Shown here: positions 35,812 through 44,631 of the stretch, piece by piece
How positions within the stretch are numbered: position 1 is the stretch's first letter
How the letters are laid out: every line of letters begins with the position of its first letter
DNA from: Tumebacillus sp. BK434
Lineage (GTDB): Bacteria; Bacillota; Bacilli; Tumebacillales; Tumebacillaceae
Direction of reading: 5' to 3'
Length of the DNA stretch: 64,000 nucleotides
Assembly: GCF_004340785.1 (NCBI RefSeq)
Contig: NZ_SLXS01000001.1
Location: 124,001-188,000 of the forward strand
Notes under the pieces: generated by a model
What the model was told of the DNA's origin: nothing
What the model saw: only the letters and a program-made list of their open reading frames with translations
Databases searched by the model: none
Position numbers and translations under genes: made by a program

Positions 35812-36176
35812 CCAGTGCAGCGAAAAGCATGTTTGTCTTTGGCATCTACCTGCTCAGCTTGAGCATGAGCTGTCTCTTTTGGCCGAATACGGTGATCGAA
35901 CTGATCGGGATCGGCGAGCCGGGCGACGCTTCGGTGTTCATCCGCTTTTCCGGAATGATGGCGCTTTTCCTGGCGATCTACTATTTTGCCGCCGCGCGCA
36001 AAGACCAGTCGGAGTTCATGTGGTGGACGGTGTACACGCGGCCGCTGGTGTTTGCGTTCTGCGCCTTGTTCGTGCTGACCGGGGTCTTTCCGAAGGTCGC
36101 GATCTTTGTGGGAATCTTCGATATGGTGACCGCAGGCTGGACGTATTTCGCCCTGCGGGCGCAAGCGGGGGCGTAG
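35808..36176 (+). CDS. Small four-helix membrane protein
   Basis: A 122-residue protein with four hydrophobic segments (about 7-28, 45-62, 78-96, 100-118) and no charged catalytic motif. I do not recognise a named family with certainty; it resembles small DoxX/DUF4345-like four-helix proteins in outline. Its ATG overlaps the stop of the giant signalling protein (ATGA), so the two are translationally coupled, which hints at a membrane partner for that protein. Confidence 0.65.
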   Translation: MTSAAKSMFVFGIYLLSLSMSCLFWPNTVIELIGIGEPGDASVFIRFSGMMALFLAIYYFAAARKDQSEFMWWTVYTRPLVFAFCALFVLTGVFPKVAIFVGIFDMVTAGWTYFALRAQAGA

Positions 36177-36180
36177 CGGG

Positions 36181-36510
36181 ATGGACTGGCTGATCGGCCA
36201 TCTGGTCGGGGATTATCTGCTCCAAAACGACTGGATGGCATACAACAAAAAGCAAAAGACTTGGCGCGGCGAACTGGCCTGCAATCTGCATTGTCTGATC
36301 TGGACGCTCTGCGTACTCGCTTTTACCGGCTGGTGGGACTGGCCTCATGCCCTGCTGGTCTACGGAACGCATTACCTGCTCGACCGCACGGGACTGGTCA
36401 ACTGGTACGTGCAGACGATCAACACGGGCAAGCCGCTGCCCTGGCTGTCGATCGTGACCGACAATGTGCTGCATCTGCTTGTGCTTTATTTGGTAGATAA
36501 GTATGTATAA
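36181..36510 (+). CDS. DUF3307 family membrane protein
   Basis: A 109-residue protein that starts with MDWLIGHLVGDYLLQNDWMA and continues with a conserved CNLHCLIWTL and HYLLDRTG. These H-x2-GD-x2-LQ and H-x3-D features define DUF3307, a small membrane family of unknown function sometimes found in phage or restriction contexts. It lies 4 bp after the preceding gene, making it the fourth member of the FAD enzyme/kinase-cyclase operon. Confidence 0.75.
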   Translation: MDWLIGHLVGDYLLQNDWMAYNKKQKTWRGELACNLHCLIWTLCVLAFTGWWDWPHALLVYGTHYLLDRTGLVNWYVQTINTGKPLPWLSIVTDNVLHLLVLYLVDKYV

Positions 36511-36633
36511 CTATTGTCGTTAAGAGTGATGTGAATGGTTCGTTAAATATCACTGTTCAGATTGAAGATCAGCGTGGTAGACTAGAAGAGGAGCAAGATT
36601 CTGAGATGTTGACATGTAAGGTGTGAGAGAGAC

Positions 36634-37776
36634 ATGGGAGACCCTCTTTTGGCGGTACGGGAAGAAGTCAATCCGGAAACCATGCTGAAGATCATCTTTG
36701 ACTATATCGCGAAGATTACGGCGGAGAAGCGGCTCGGCCACATTTTGATGCTGATGGCCGACATGGGGCGGGAGATGATCCTCGCCGACCGCTGCACGTT
36801 GTGGCTGCTCGATGAAGAGCGCCAGGAGCTGCGCACGACGGTGGCGCACGATGTGAGCGAACTGCGCATCCCGGTCGATTCGGGCGTGGCCGGGCATACG
36901 ATCCGCACGGGACAAGCGGTGATCATCGATGATGCGTATCAGGATGACCGGTTTCATGCGGTGGTCGATCAGAAGACCGGGTATCGGACGCGGTCGATTT
37001 TGGTGATCCCGATCCGGGATAATGAAGGGCGTCTGATGGGCGCCTTTCAGGCGATCAACAAGATGACAGCGGCGGGAAAGTTTACACAGAAAGATCTGGA
37101 GCATTTGACGTTGGCGGCCTATTATTCGGGCAAGTCGCTGGAGTCGGCGATGTTGGCGCACGAGATCGAAGAGACGCAAAAAGAGATCATCTTCACGATG
37201 GGCGAAGTCGGCGAGACGAGGTCGAAGGAGACGGGCAACCATGTGAAGCGGGTGGCGGAGTATTCGAAGATCCTGGCGCTGCGCTTCGGTCTTAGCGAAG
37301 AGGAGGCGGAGCTGATCAAGACGGCGTCGCCGATGCATGACATCGGGAAAGTGGCGATCCCGGACGCGATCCTGAACAAGCCGGGCAAGCTGACGACTGA
37401 CGAATATGAGCTGATGAAAACGCACACGACGATCGGCTATCAGCTGCTAAACAATTCCAAGCGCCGCATTCTGAAAGCGGCCGCCACCATCGCCATCGAG
37501 CACCACGAAAAGTGGAACGGCACCGGCTACCCGCACGGCCTGCAAGGGGAGGAGATCCATCTGTACGGCCGCATCACCGCCGTCGCCGATGTCTTCGATG
37601 CCTTGGCCAGCGATCGCCCCTATAAAAAAGCCTGGGAGCTCGATCGCATCCTCGACCTCTTCCGTGAAGAGCGCGGCCGGCATTTTGACCCGCAGCTGGT
37701 CGATGTTTTCTTCGAGAGCTTGGATGAGATTCTGGAAATCCGTTCGAAGTACGGCGACAATTTTGATATCTGTTAA
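36634..37776 (+). CDS. GAF-HD-GYP cyclic di-GMP phosphodiesterase
   Basis: A 380-residue cytoplasmic protein. Residues 20-175 form a GAF sensor domain (MGREMILADRCTLWLLD, VAGHTIRTGQAVII). Residues 185-375 form an HD-GYP domain with all diagnostic elements: His235-Asp236 in HDIGKVAIPDAIL, HHEKWNGTGYP with the GYP triad, and DVFDALASDRPYK. HD-GYP enzymes hydrolyse c-di-GMP to pGpG/GMP, so this should lower c-di-GMP in response to the GAF ligand. It sits immediately upstream of the exopolysaccharide operon, whose output is commonly c-di-GMP-controlled. A strong terminator separates them. Confidence 0.9.
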   Translation: MGDPLLAVREEVNPETMLKIIFDYIAKITAEKRLGHILMLMADMGREMILADRCTLWLLDEERQELRTTVAHDVSELRIPVDSGVAGHTIRTGQAVIIDDAYQDDRFHAVVDQKTGYRTRSILVIPIRDNEGRLMGAFQAINKMTAAGKFTQKDLEHLTLAAYYSGKSLESAMLAHEIEETQKEIIFTMGEVGETRSKETGNHVKRVAEYSKILALRFGLSEEEAELIKTASPMHDIGKVAIPDAILNKPGKLTTDEYELMKTHTTIGYQLLNNSKRRILKAAATIAIEHHEKWNGTGYPHGLQGEEIHLYGRITAVADVFDALASDRPYKKAWELDRILDLFREERGRHFDPQLVDVFFESLDEILEIRSKYGDNFDIC

Positions 37777-37777
37777 G

Positions 37778-37813
37778 AAAAAGCGACCCTTGGCATAGCA
37801 GGGTCGCTTTTTT
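37778..37813 (+). terminator. Rho-independent terminator after HD-GYP gene
   Basis: Perfect stem AAAAAGCGACCC / GGGTCGCTTTTT with an 11-nt loop and T run. Confidence 0.9.
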
Positions 37814-37884
37814 CAAATGAGATAAAATAGGTTGCCGAAGCAACAATTCAATTAGACGATAACCGCGTAGGGTAAGGGGATTGC

Positions 37885-37914
37885 GCCGGCTTCTTTAACG
37901 GAGCCGGCTTTTTT
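37885..37914 (+). terminator. Leader terminator upstream of EPS operon
   Basis: A perfect 7-bp stem GCCGGCT / AGCCGGC with a 10-nt loop is followed by TTTTTT. It lies 71 bp after the previous terminator and 112 bp before the EPS operon start, with no gene between, so it may be an attenuator of a leader RNA or end a short transcript. Confidence 0.65.
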
Positions 37915-38026
37915 GCGTTGTGCATCTGAAATGCTGTCGGAATGTGTCGGGAGCCTGGTTCATACAGTGGAATATGTATTGGTTCTGTATATCGAACAAG
38001 CTTTGAAAAAAGGAGTCGTGCAAACG

Positions 38027-39388
38027 ATGGAGATGGGCCTTGCGGAGATGGGGCGGGTATTGCGGCAGCGGGTGCTGCTGATCGTGCTGGTGACGCTGCT
38101 GGCAGTCGGATTGGCCGGTGCGGGCAGCTTTCTGGTGCTGGAGCCGGAGTATGAAGCGACGACAACCCTGCTGGTGCAAAGCAAGCAGACGGAGAAAGGA
38201 ATCGCCTACAACGATCTGCTCACCGACCAGAAGCTCGTCACCACGTACGGAGAAATTTTTCAAAGCCGGATGATCGCCGAGGCGGTGATCGAACGCCTCG
38301 GCCTTGACCTGACCGAACAGGAACTGTTGGAAAACGTCCGCGTGCGCTCGTCCAGCGAATCGCTACTGACCGCGGTGACCGTCACCGACCATGACCCGAA
38401 GCAGGCGGTGACGATCGCCAACGCGATGGCGGCCGTCTTTATGGAAAATCTCGGCCGGATCATGCAAGTCGACAACGTGTCCATTCTCGATACGGCCAAG
38501 TTGACCTCCGACGTGCTGGAACCGGTGCGTCCCAAGCCGTATCTGAACATGGCGGTCGCTCTCGTGCTTGGCGCGATGGCAGGCGCGGGGCTGGCGTTAC
38601 TGCTTGCGTTTCTGAACAATACGGTGCAGACAGAGGCGGAGGCGGAACAGTTGCTGCAACTGCCCGCGCTCGGCGCGATCCCTTTTTTCGAGCAGAAAGG
38701 GAGCTCCGGATATCGTGTGGTGGTCAGGCAGGACCCGCGCTCGGCGGTGGCGGAAGCGTTTCGAACGCTGCGCACCAACATCCAATACGATGAAGCGGGC
38801 AAACACGTCAAAGTGCTGATCGTCACCTCGACCTTGGCCGGTGAAGGCAAATCGATGGTGCTCGCCAACCTCGCCGTCACGATGGCACAGGCCGGCAAGC
38901 GCGTCCTGCTGATCGACGGCGACCTGCGCAAGCCGACTTTGCACCATGTGTTTCATCTTGGCGGGCAAATCGGGCTGACCGAAGTGCTGTGCGAAGGCGT
39001 GGCGCCGGAAGAGGTGATCTTGCCGAGCGCGGCCGGGCCGGATGTGATCCCCGCCGGGGCGATCCCCGCCAATCCGTCCGAGCTGCTCGGGTCGCCAAAA
39101 CTGCGCGGCCTGCTGTCCGACCTGCGCATCCGCTACGACCTCGTGCTGATCGACTCCCCGCCCTTGCTGCCGGTCACCGACGGGCAGGTGCTGTCCACGC
39201 TCTGTGATGGCGTGCTGTTCGTCGTGCGCAGCGGTGAGGTGGCGCGCGACCAACTGCAGCAGGCCAAGGGGCTGCTCGAGCGCGTCGGCGCACAGGTGAT
39301 CGGGGCGGTGCTCAACGGCAAGCAGCGCAAGCGGAGCGAGCCGGCCTACTCTTACTATGCCGCCCCGGAAGGTGACCCGCATGATTGA
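38027..39388 (+). CDS. Fused Wzz-type chain-length regulator and BY-kinase
   Basis: A 453-residue protein. Residues 1-190 are a Wzz domain with two membrane segments (about 13-38 and 175-200). Residues 220-445 are a CpsD/CapB tyrosine autokinase: Walker A LAGEGKS (272-276), Walker A' LLIDGDLRKP and Walker B YDLVLIDSPP. The C-terminal tail has only three clustered tyrosines (YSYY region), few for autophosphorylation. It controls polymer length and export with the phosphatase that follows. Most Firmicutes encode the two halves separately, so the fusion is notable. ATG 38027 is 11 bp from AGGAG; GTG 38018 is too close. Confidence 0.88.
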   Translation: MEMGLAEMGRVLRQRVLLIVLVTLLAVGLAGAGSFLVLEPEYEATTTLLVQSKQTEKGIAYNDLLTDQKLVTTYGEIFQSRMIAEAVIERLGLDLTEQELLENVRVRSSSESLLTAVTVTDHDPKQAVTIANAMAAVFMENLGRIMQVDNVSILDTAKLTSDVLEPVRPKPYLNMAVALVLGAMAGAGLALLLAFLNNTVQTEAEAEQLLQLPALGAIPFFEQKGSSGYRVVVRQDPRSAVAEAFRTLRTNIQYDEAGKHVKVLIVTSTLAGEGKSMVLANLAVTMAQAGKRVLLIDGDLRKPTLHHVFHLGGQIGLTEVLCEGVAPEEVILPSAAGPDVIPAGAIPANPSELLGSPKLRGLLSDLRIRYDLVLIDSPPLLPVTDGQVLSTLCDGVLFVVRSGEVARDQLQQAKGLLERVGAQVIGAVLNGKQRKRSEPAYSYYAAPEGDPHD

Positions 39389-40118
39389 TCTGCACTGCCA
39401 CATCCTGCCCGGCCTTGATGACGGGGCGCGCGATGCGTCCACGGCGCTGCACATGGCCTGGGCTGCTGTGCACGACGGGATCACCGACATCGTGGCGACG
39501 CCGCACACGGAGGATGGCGTGTACCGCCATTCGGCAGACGAGGTCCGGAAAGCGGTCGAACGGCTGCAGCAGCAGCTCTTGGAAGCACAGGTGCCGCTGC
39601 GCCTGCACCCCGGCTCCGAAGTCCACATACATCCGGAGCTGATCGACCAACTGCGCGCCGGGCAGATCATGACGCTCGGCGATCAAGGACGCTACCTGCT
39701 GCTGGAACTGCCGCTTCGCAATGTGCCGCGGGTGATGGAGCGGATCTTCGACGATCTGGCAGATCGCGGCATCACGACGATTCTGGCGCATCCGGAGCGC
39801 AACCTGGTGCTGCAGGAACAGCCCTGGCGTCTGGCGGCGTGGAGCGAGGAGTACGGCGTTCTGGCCCAATTGACGGCAGGCAGCGTGACCGGGCAGATGG
39901 GGAAAACCCTGCAGCGCACCGCGTTGTCTTTTTTCCAAAGCCGGCTTGCCCACCTCGTGGCCAGCGACGCACATGATTTGAAAAACAGGCGCCCGGAGCT
40001 GCGCGCCGCCTACTTGAAGCTGGCTGCGCTCGATCTGCAAGAAGCGGCCGGGTATCGCGAGCGGGCGGAGCTGATCTTGTTTGCAAACGCGGGCGAACGG
40101 CGGTCGTTTCCATGCTGA
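39381..40118 (+). CDS. CpsB/CapC-type PHP protein tyrosine phosphatase
   Basis: A 245-residue PHP-fold manganese phosphatase. Metal ligands are in MIDLHCHILPGLDDG (H-x-H), ATPHTEDGVY, LHPGSEVHI, AHPERN and ASDAHD. CpsB-type enzymes dephosphorylate the tyrosine tail of the BY-kinase and so set polymer length. The ATG overlaps the kinase gene by 8 bp, so synthesis is coupled. The alternative start upstream lies within kinase codons and lacks a ribosome site. Confidence 0.9.
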   Translation: MIDLHCHILPGLDDGARDASTALHMAWAAVHDGITDIVATPHTEDGVYRHSADEVRKAVERLQQQLLEAQVPLRLHPGSEVHIHPELIDQLRAGQIMTLGDQGRYLLLELPLRNVPRVMERIFDDLADRGITTILAHPERNLVLQEQPWRLAAWSEEYGVLAQLTAGSVTGQMGKTLQRTALSFFQSRLAHLVASDAHDLKNRRPELRAAYLKLAALDLQEAAGYRERAELILFANAGERRSFPC

Positions 40119-41515
40119 TGCGCCACAGTCTGCTTTACCTGTTGGCGCGGGGACTGCCGGGGCTGCTCCAAGTGGCCGCCGTCGCTTGGCTGACCCGGCT
40201 GCTCAGTCAGAGCGAATACGGGCAGTACGCGGGCGTGATCGCCGGAGCGGCGCTGCTCAACGCTTTGCTGTTCCAATGGCTCGGGCTTGGCGTGATCCGC
40301 TTTTGGCCGGGGGTGGAGGCGGCGCGGCGCGAAGGGTTCCTGGCGACGCTGTGTGCAGGTTATCTCGGTCTGGTCGCGCTGACCGGCCTTGCAGGCGGTC
40401 TCGTGATCGGGCGGCTCGCCGATCCGATGCTGCAAGCGCTGGTCGGCTGCGGCGTCCTGCTGCTCTGGGGGCAGGCGTGGTTTGAACTGCAGCTGGAACT
40501 CTTGCGGTCGGAACTGCGCCCGGGACGCTACGGGCTGCAGATGATGGCGAAGGCGCTGCTGTCGGTCGGCATCGGCGGGACGCTCGCCTACTTGGGAACC
40601 GGCATCTGGGGCGTGCTTGGCGGCGTGTTCATCGGCCTGACAGCGCCTGTGCTCTGGCAGAGCGCGAAGATCTTCCGCCATCTGCGCTGGCGGCAGTTCG
40701 ACCGGGCGCTGCTTCGGCAGCTCCTGCGCTACGGACTGCCGCTGACGGCAGCCTTTTCGATGGAGCTTGTGGTGAGCAGTTCCAACCGGCTGCTACTCGG
40801 GGCCGGGCAGGCCGGGATGTACGCCGTCGGTTACGATCTCGCCAAACAGACGGTGGGGCTGCTGACGTACACGGTCGGGCTGGCCGCGTCGCCGCTGCTC
40901 GTTCGAGCTTTCGAACAGTCCGGCCTGCAAGCGGCCGGGCGGGAGATGGAAAAAGTGCTCCTGCTCCTGCTCGGCATCGGTCTCCCGGCCACCGTCGGGC
41001 TCAGCCTGCTCGCCCCGAATCTGGCGGAGACGCTGCTTGGCCCCGCGTTTCACGGCGCGGCGGCACTGATGCCGTGGGCGGCGCTGGCGGCGCTTTTGTT
41101 CAGCGTCAAGGAATACAGCCTCAACCGCGCCTTTCAACTGCAGCAAAAAACGCTCCGCCTGATCCTGCCCACCGTGCTGGCGGCCCTGCTCAATCTGCCG
41201 CTGACGTGGTGGCTGGCCGGCAGCGTCGGCGCGCTGGGGGCGGTGTATGCGACCTGCATCGTGTACGGGGCCGCACTCGCGGTGACCTGGCTGCTGGCGC
41301 GGCCGATTTTTCCGTTGCGAGTCCCTTGGAAAGACGCGGCAAAAGTGGCCTTGGCGACGCTTGCGATGGCGGGAGCGCTGTACCCGCTGTTGCCGATGCG
41401 CGGCGCACCGGCTCTGCTGCTGCAAGCTGTGACAGGCGGAGCGGTGTATGCAGGGATGCTGTGGGCGACAGGGCTTGTGAAGATTCAGTATTGGCGGAGG
41501 AGGCAGGAAACATGA
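40112..41515 (+). CDS. Polysaccharide flippase (Wzx-like, MOP superfamily)
   Basis: A 467-residue integral membrane protein with about 12-14 segments. The N-terminus LARGLPGLLQVAAVAWLTRLLSQSEYGQYA has the typical MOP/Wzx pattern (helix 1 then R-x2-S-x2-EYG). It flips the undecaprenyl-linked repeat unit across the membrane. It overlaps the phosphatase gene by 7 bp and the next glycosyltransferase by 4 bp. ATG 40112 and ATG 40118 are both possible starts. Confidence 0.85.
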   Translation: MLMRHSLLYLLARGLPGLLQVAAVAWLTRLLSQSEYGQYAGVIAGAALLNALLFQWLGLGVIRFWPGVEAARREGFLATLCAGYLGLVALTGLAGGLVIGRLADPMLQALVGCGVLLLWGQAWFELQLELLRSELRPGRYGLQMMAKALLSVGIGGTLAYLGTGIWGVLGGVFIGLTAPVLWQSAKIFRHLRWRQFDRALLRQLLRYGLPLTAAFSMELVVSSSNRLLLGAGQAGMYAVGYDLAKQTVGLLTYTVGLAASPLLVRAFEQSGLQAAGREMEKVLLLLLGIGLPATVGLSLLAPNLAETLLGPAFHGAAALMPWAALAALLFSVKEYSLNRAFQLQQKTLRLILPTVLAALLNLPLTWWLAGSVGALGAVYATCIVYGAALAVTWLLARPIFPLRVPWKDAAKVALATLAMAGALYPLLPMRGAPALLLQAVTGGAVYAGMLWATGLVKIQYWRRRQET

Positions 41516-42417
41516 AAGTGTCTGTGCTGATCGGGACGCGCGACCGGTTCTGGCAGCTGATGCGCTGTTTGGAGACGGTGCTGGAGCAGGATTACCCCGA
41601 TCTGGAGATCTTGCTGCTCGATGACCACTCGGCAGAACCGCTGGCCGGACGGCTGCATCAATACGTCAGCGACGAGCGCCTGCGTCTGTTCCGCTCCTCG
41701 CGTCCGCTCGGCGTGGCGGCCGGGCGCAACTTCCTGATGCGGCAGGCAACAGGCGACGTGTATGTGGTCATCGACGATGATGCGATGCTGGACGATTCCG
41801 GGGCAATGACGCGGATCGTGCGCCATCTGGAGAAACATCCGTTTACCGGCATTCTGGCCTTGAAAGTGATCGATCACCAAAACGGCGCGCAGCAGCTGCT
41901 CGTGCCGTTCAGCCGCCGCTGGCGCAACAAGCGGCCCGGACTGCCTGAGGCGGCGCAGACCTGCTCGTACTTCCTCGGCGGCTTTCACGCGATCCGCAAA
42001 CAAGTGATCGACATCTGCGGACCGTATTACGAAGGCCTGATTTTTGGCGAAGAGGAGCTCGACCTGTCGTATCGGGCAATCGGAGCGGGCTTTGCGATCC
42101 AGTACTTGCCCGATGTGATCGCCCACCATTATCCCGCCCAGTCTGTGGTCGGCAAGCGGCGCGGGGCGGAGCTGCACCATCATGTGCGCAACCGCTTTTT
42201 CCTCGCCTACAAATATCTGCCCGCGCTCGCCGTGCCGGTCTATCTGCTGGTCTGGCTGCTGATCTACGCCCTGCAGGCCGGGCGACAACTGGCGTTTGGC
42301 GCTTACCTGACCGGGTTCTGGGCGGGCATCCGCGAACTGCGCAAAACCAAGCGCATGCCACTGAACAGGGCGGCCGTCCACTATCTGAAACTCCATTACG
42401 GGAGAGTCTGGTATTGA
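41512..42417 (+). CDS. Family 2 glycosyltransferase
   Basis: A 301-residue GT-A enzyme with VSVLIGTRDR at the start, the LLLDDHS strand (about residue 36), a VIDDDAML DxD metal motif near 85 and FGEEELDLSYRA as the acceptor-side acid. A hydrophobic segment around 236-255 suggests membrane association. It adds one sugar to the repeat unit on the inner face. GGAGGAGGCAGG precedes the ATG, which overlaps the flippase stop by 4 bp. Confidence 0.88.
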   Translation: MKVSVLIGTRDRFWQLMRCLETVLEQDYPDLEILLLDDHSAEPLAGRLHQYVSDERLRLFRSSRPLGVAAGRNFLMRQATGDVYVVIDDDAMLDDSGAMTRIVRHLEKHPFTGILALKVIDHQNGAQQLLVPFSRRWRNKRPGLPEAAQTCSYFLGGFHAIRKQVIDICGPYYEGLIFGEEELDLSYRAIGAGFAIQYLPDVIAHHYPAQSVVGKRRGAELHHHVRNRFFLAYKYLPALAVPVYLLVWLLIYALQAGRQLAFGAYLTGFWAGIRELRKTKRMPLNRAAVHYLKLHYGRVWY

Positions 42418-43658
42418 CGCCGGGACGCATCGCGTTTCTTGCACTGTTCCTGATCTGGCTGGCGCTGCATCTCTCCGGAGTGCGCGTGCTGTTCGTGGAA
42501 GGGGGCTTTTCGATCGCGCCGTGGGATGTGCTGACCGTGCCTGTGTTTGTGTGGTGGCTGATCTATGCGGCGCGGGGCCGGGTGAACGTGTCGCGGGACC
42601 TGATGATCGGGATCGTGCTGATGCTGCTCTTTTGCACGTGGATCGGCATCGAGGCGCTGCGCTCGCCGCAGCCGCTGCGGGGCTTCAGCATGTATGGGAT
42701 CATGCTGCGCAACGTCGTGCTGTTTCTCGTCGTCGGCACGCTGCTCGGGCAGGTGCAGTCGCTGGCCAGACTCAACCGCGCGCTGTTTCTTACCGGCACC
42801 GGGATCGCCGTCCTCGCCTTGGCCCTTTTTTTCCGCGCCCTTGGCAACTTGCAAGTGATCGCTTGGGATCCCGATCTCTGGCGGCCCGGCATCGGGTATG
42901 TGCTCGATCAGGGTGGGGTGATGCGGCTGGTCGGGTTGGCGGAAGACCCCAATTTTTATGCGATCTACATGGCCGTGCCGCTGCTGATCGGCTTTGCGCT
43001 GCGGTCGCACACGAGGTGGCTTGGCATCGGCGTGATCGGCCTGTCGCTGGTCGCCGCCAACTCGAGGACGTTTTTTCTGGCCTTTGCGGTGAGCGCCCTG
43101 CTGGTCCTGACGGCGGCGCTTTTGTTTCGGCAAGGGGGGCGGGTTGCAGGCTATCTCAAGTCGATCGGCGCCAGCATAATGGTCGTCGCTGTGGCAGGCT
43201 GGATCTGGTCGCTGCTGCAAGGCGATCTCGTGCAACTGATCACGAAGCGCTTCGGCCTGCTCGAAAAATCGGGCCGGTTCGAGCTGTGGGACCGCTTGCT
43301 GGCGAACGGCACGGGCGACTTTTGGCTCGGGAAAGGGCTGCGCGGCACGGAGCAGCTGCTCGGGGGGATGTACTCGCACAACTCCTACCTCGATCTGCTG
43401 GTCGAGACCGGATTTGTCGGCCTGCTGCTCTGGGGGCTGTTTGCGCTGTTCGTCAGCTTGAAAGCTCTACAAAAATTGGCTTTGGCCGACCGCCTGCCGT
43501 GGGTGCAGATGTGGTTTCTGCTGCTGCCGATGATGTTTGCGTTTTCGTTTTTATACAATCCGTTTTTCTGGCTGTTGGCGGCGGTGCTGACCGCCGATGC
43601 GGGAGGTGAACAACATGTTGATGCCGTTCGTTACGGTGATCATGCCGGTGCGCAATGA
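42414..43658 (+). CDS. O-antigen ligase/polymerase (Wzy-like) membrane protein
   Basis: A 414-residue protein with about 11 membrane segments and a large extracytoplasmic loop containing GRFELWDRLL and LGGMYSHNSYLDLLVETG, the H-N-x-Y-L motif characteristic of the Wzy_C/WaaL family. It most likely polymerises repeat units delivered by the flippase. It starts at TTG 42414, overlapping the previous stop (TTGA). Its 3' end overlaps the next gene by 44 bp. Confidence 0.85.
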   Translation: MTPGRIAFLALFLIWLALHLSGVRVLFVEGGFSIAPWDVLTVPVFVWWLIYAARGRVNVSRDLMIGIVLMLLFCTWIGIEALRSPQPLRGFSMYGIMLRNVVLFLVVGTLLGQVQSLARLNRALFLTGTGIAVLALALFFRALGNLQVIAWDPDLWRPGIGYVLDQGGVMRLVGLAEDPNFYAIYMAVPLLIGFALRSHTRWLGIGVIGLSLVAANSRTFFLAFAVSALLVLTAALLFRQGGRVAGYLKSIGASIMVVAVAGWIWSLLQGDLVQLITKRFGLLEKSGRFELWDRLLANGTGDFWLGKGLRGTEQLLGGMYSHNSYLDLLVETGFVGLLLWGLFALFVSLKALQKLALADRLPWVQMWFLLLPMMFAFSFLYNPFFWLLAAVLTADAGGEQHVDAVRYGDHAGAQ

Positions 43659-44625
43659 AGAGGCGTATCTGGCGGGGTGCCTGGACTCCCTGTTCGCGAC
43701 AGACTACGGGCTCGAACGGCTGGAGGTGCTGGTGATCGACGGAAGCAGCACCGACCGTACGCTGGAGATTCTGGCCGGCTATCAAACGCGCTATCCCTGC
43801 CTGCGCCTGCTGGAGAATCCGCGGCAGCTGCAGGTGGCGGCGCTGAACCTGGGCATCCAGGCTGCCCGGGGCGAGATCATCGTGCGGATGGACGCGCACA
43901 GCGAATACCCGGCCGACTACATCGGCCGCTGTGTGACGCTGCTGCTCGCCTCAGGCGCGGACAATGTCGGCGGAGTGCTGGAAGCGGCCGGGCGCACCCC
44001 CTTTGGCAAGGCGGTCGCGTTGGCGGTGACCTCGCCGTTTGGAGCGGGAGATGCCAAATACCGGACGGCGGTGCAGGAAGCGTGGGTGGATACGATCTTT
44101 CCCGGCGTCTGGCGCAAAACGACGCTGCAGCGGCTGGGAGGTTTTCAAGCGGCGTGGGAAGTCAACGAGGACTACGAGCTGAACTACCGCCTGCGCCGCT
44201 CAGGAGGGAAGATTTTGCTCTCGCCTGCGATCCGCTGCCGCTATTATGTGCGCGAGGGGATCGGAGCATTGGCCCGGCAGTATTTCCGCTATGGGCACTG
44301 GAAAGTAAAAACGCTTGTCGCCCATCCCGACTCGCTGCGCTGGCGGCAGCTGGCCGCGCCGCTGTTGGTGCTGGGGCTTGCGGTGTCGGCGCTGACCGCC
44401 TGGTGGCTGCCGGTGCTCGGCGCACTGCCGCCCGCCCTCTATCTGCTCGCCGCGCTCGCCGCTTCGGCAGCCAAAGGGCTGCGCTGGCTGCCGGTGCTGC
44501 CGGTGGTGTATCTGACCCTGCATCTGAGCTGGGGCATCGGGTTTTTCAGCGGGATCTTCAAATGGGGGCTGCCCCGGCTGACTTTGCAACACGTACGCAA
44601 CGCGGTCAGAGCAATAAGGAGTTGA
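43615..44625 (+). CDS. Family 2 glycosyltransferase (ExoA-like)
   Basis: A 336-residue enzyme resembling succinoglycan ExoA-type GT2 proteins: FVTVIMPVRNEE start, VLVIDGSSTDRT, VRMDAHSEYP (the D-A-H form of the metal motif), and WEVNEDYELNYRLR. Two or three C-terminal membrane segments (about 240-320) anchor it. GGGAGGTG lies 6 bp before ATG 43615. It provides the second non-initiating sugar transfer of this operon. Confidence 0.88.
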   Translation: MLMPFVTVIMPVRNEEAYLAGCLDSLFATDYGLERLEVLVIDGSSTDRTLEILAGYQTRYPCLRLLENPRQLQVAALNLGIQAARGEIIVRMDAHSEYPADYIGRCVTLLLASGADNVGGVLEAAGRTPFGKAVALAVTSPFGAGDAKYRTAVQEAWVDTIFPGVWRKTTLQRLGGFQAAWEVNEDYELNYRLRRSGGKILLSPAIRCRYYVREGIGALARQYFRYGHWKVKTLVAHPDSLRWRQLAAPLLVLGLAVSALTAWWLPVLGALPPALYLLAALAASAAKGLRWLPVLPVVYLTLHLSWGIGFFSGIFKWGLPRLTLQHVRNAVRAIRS

Positions 44626-44631
44626 GAAGAG

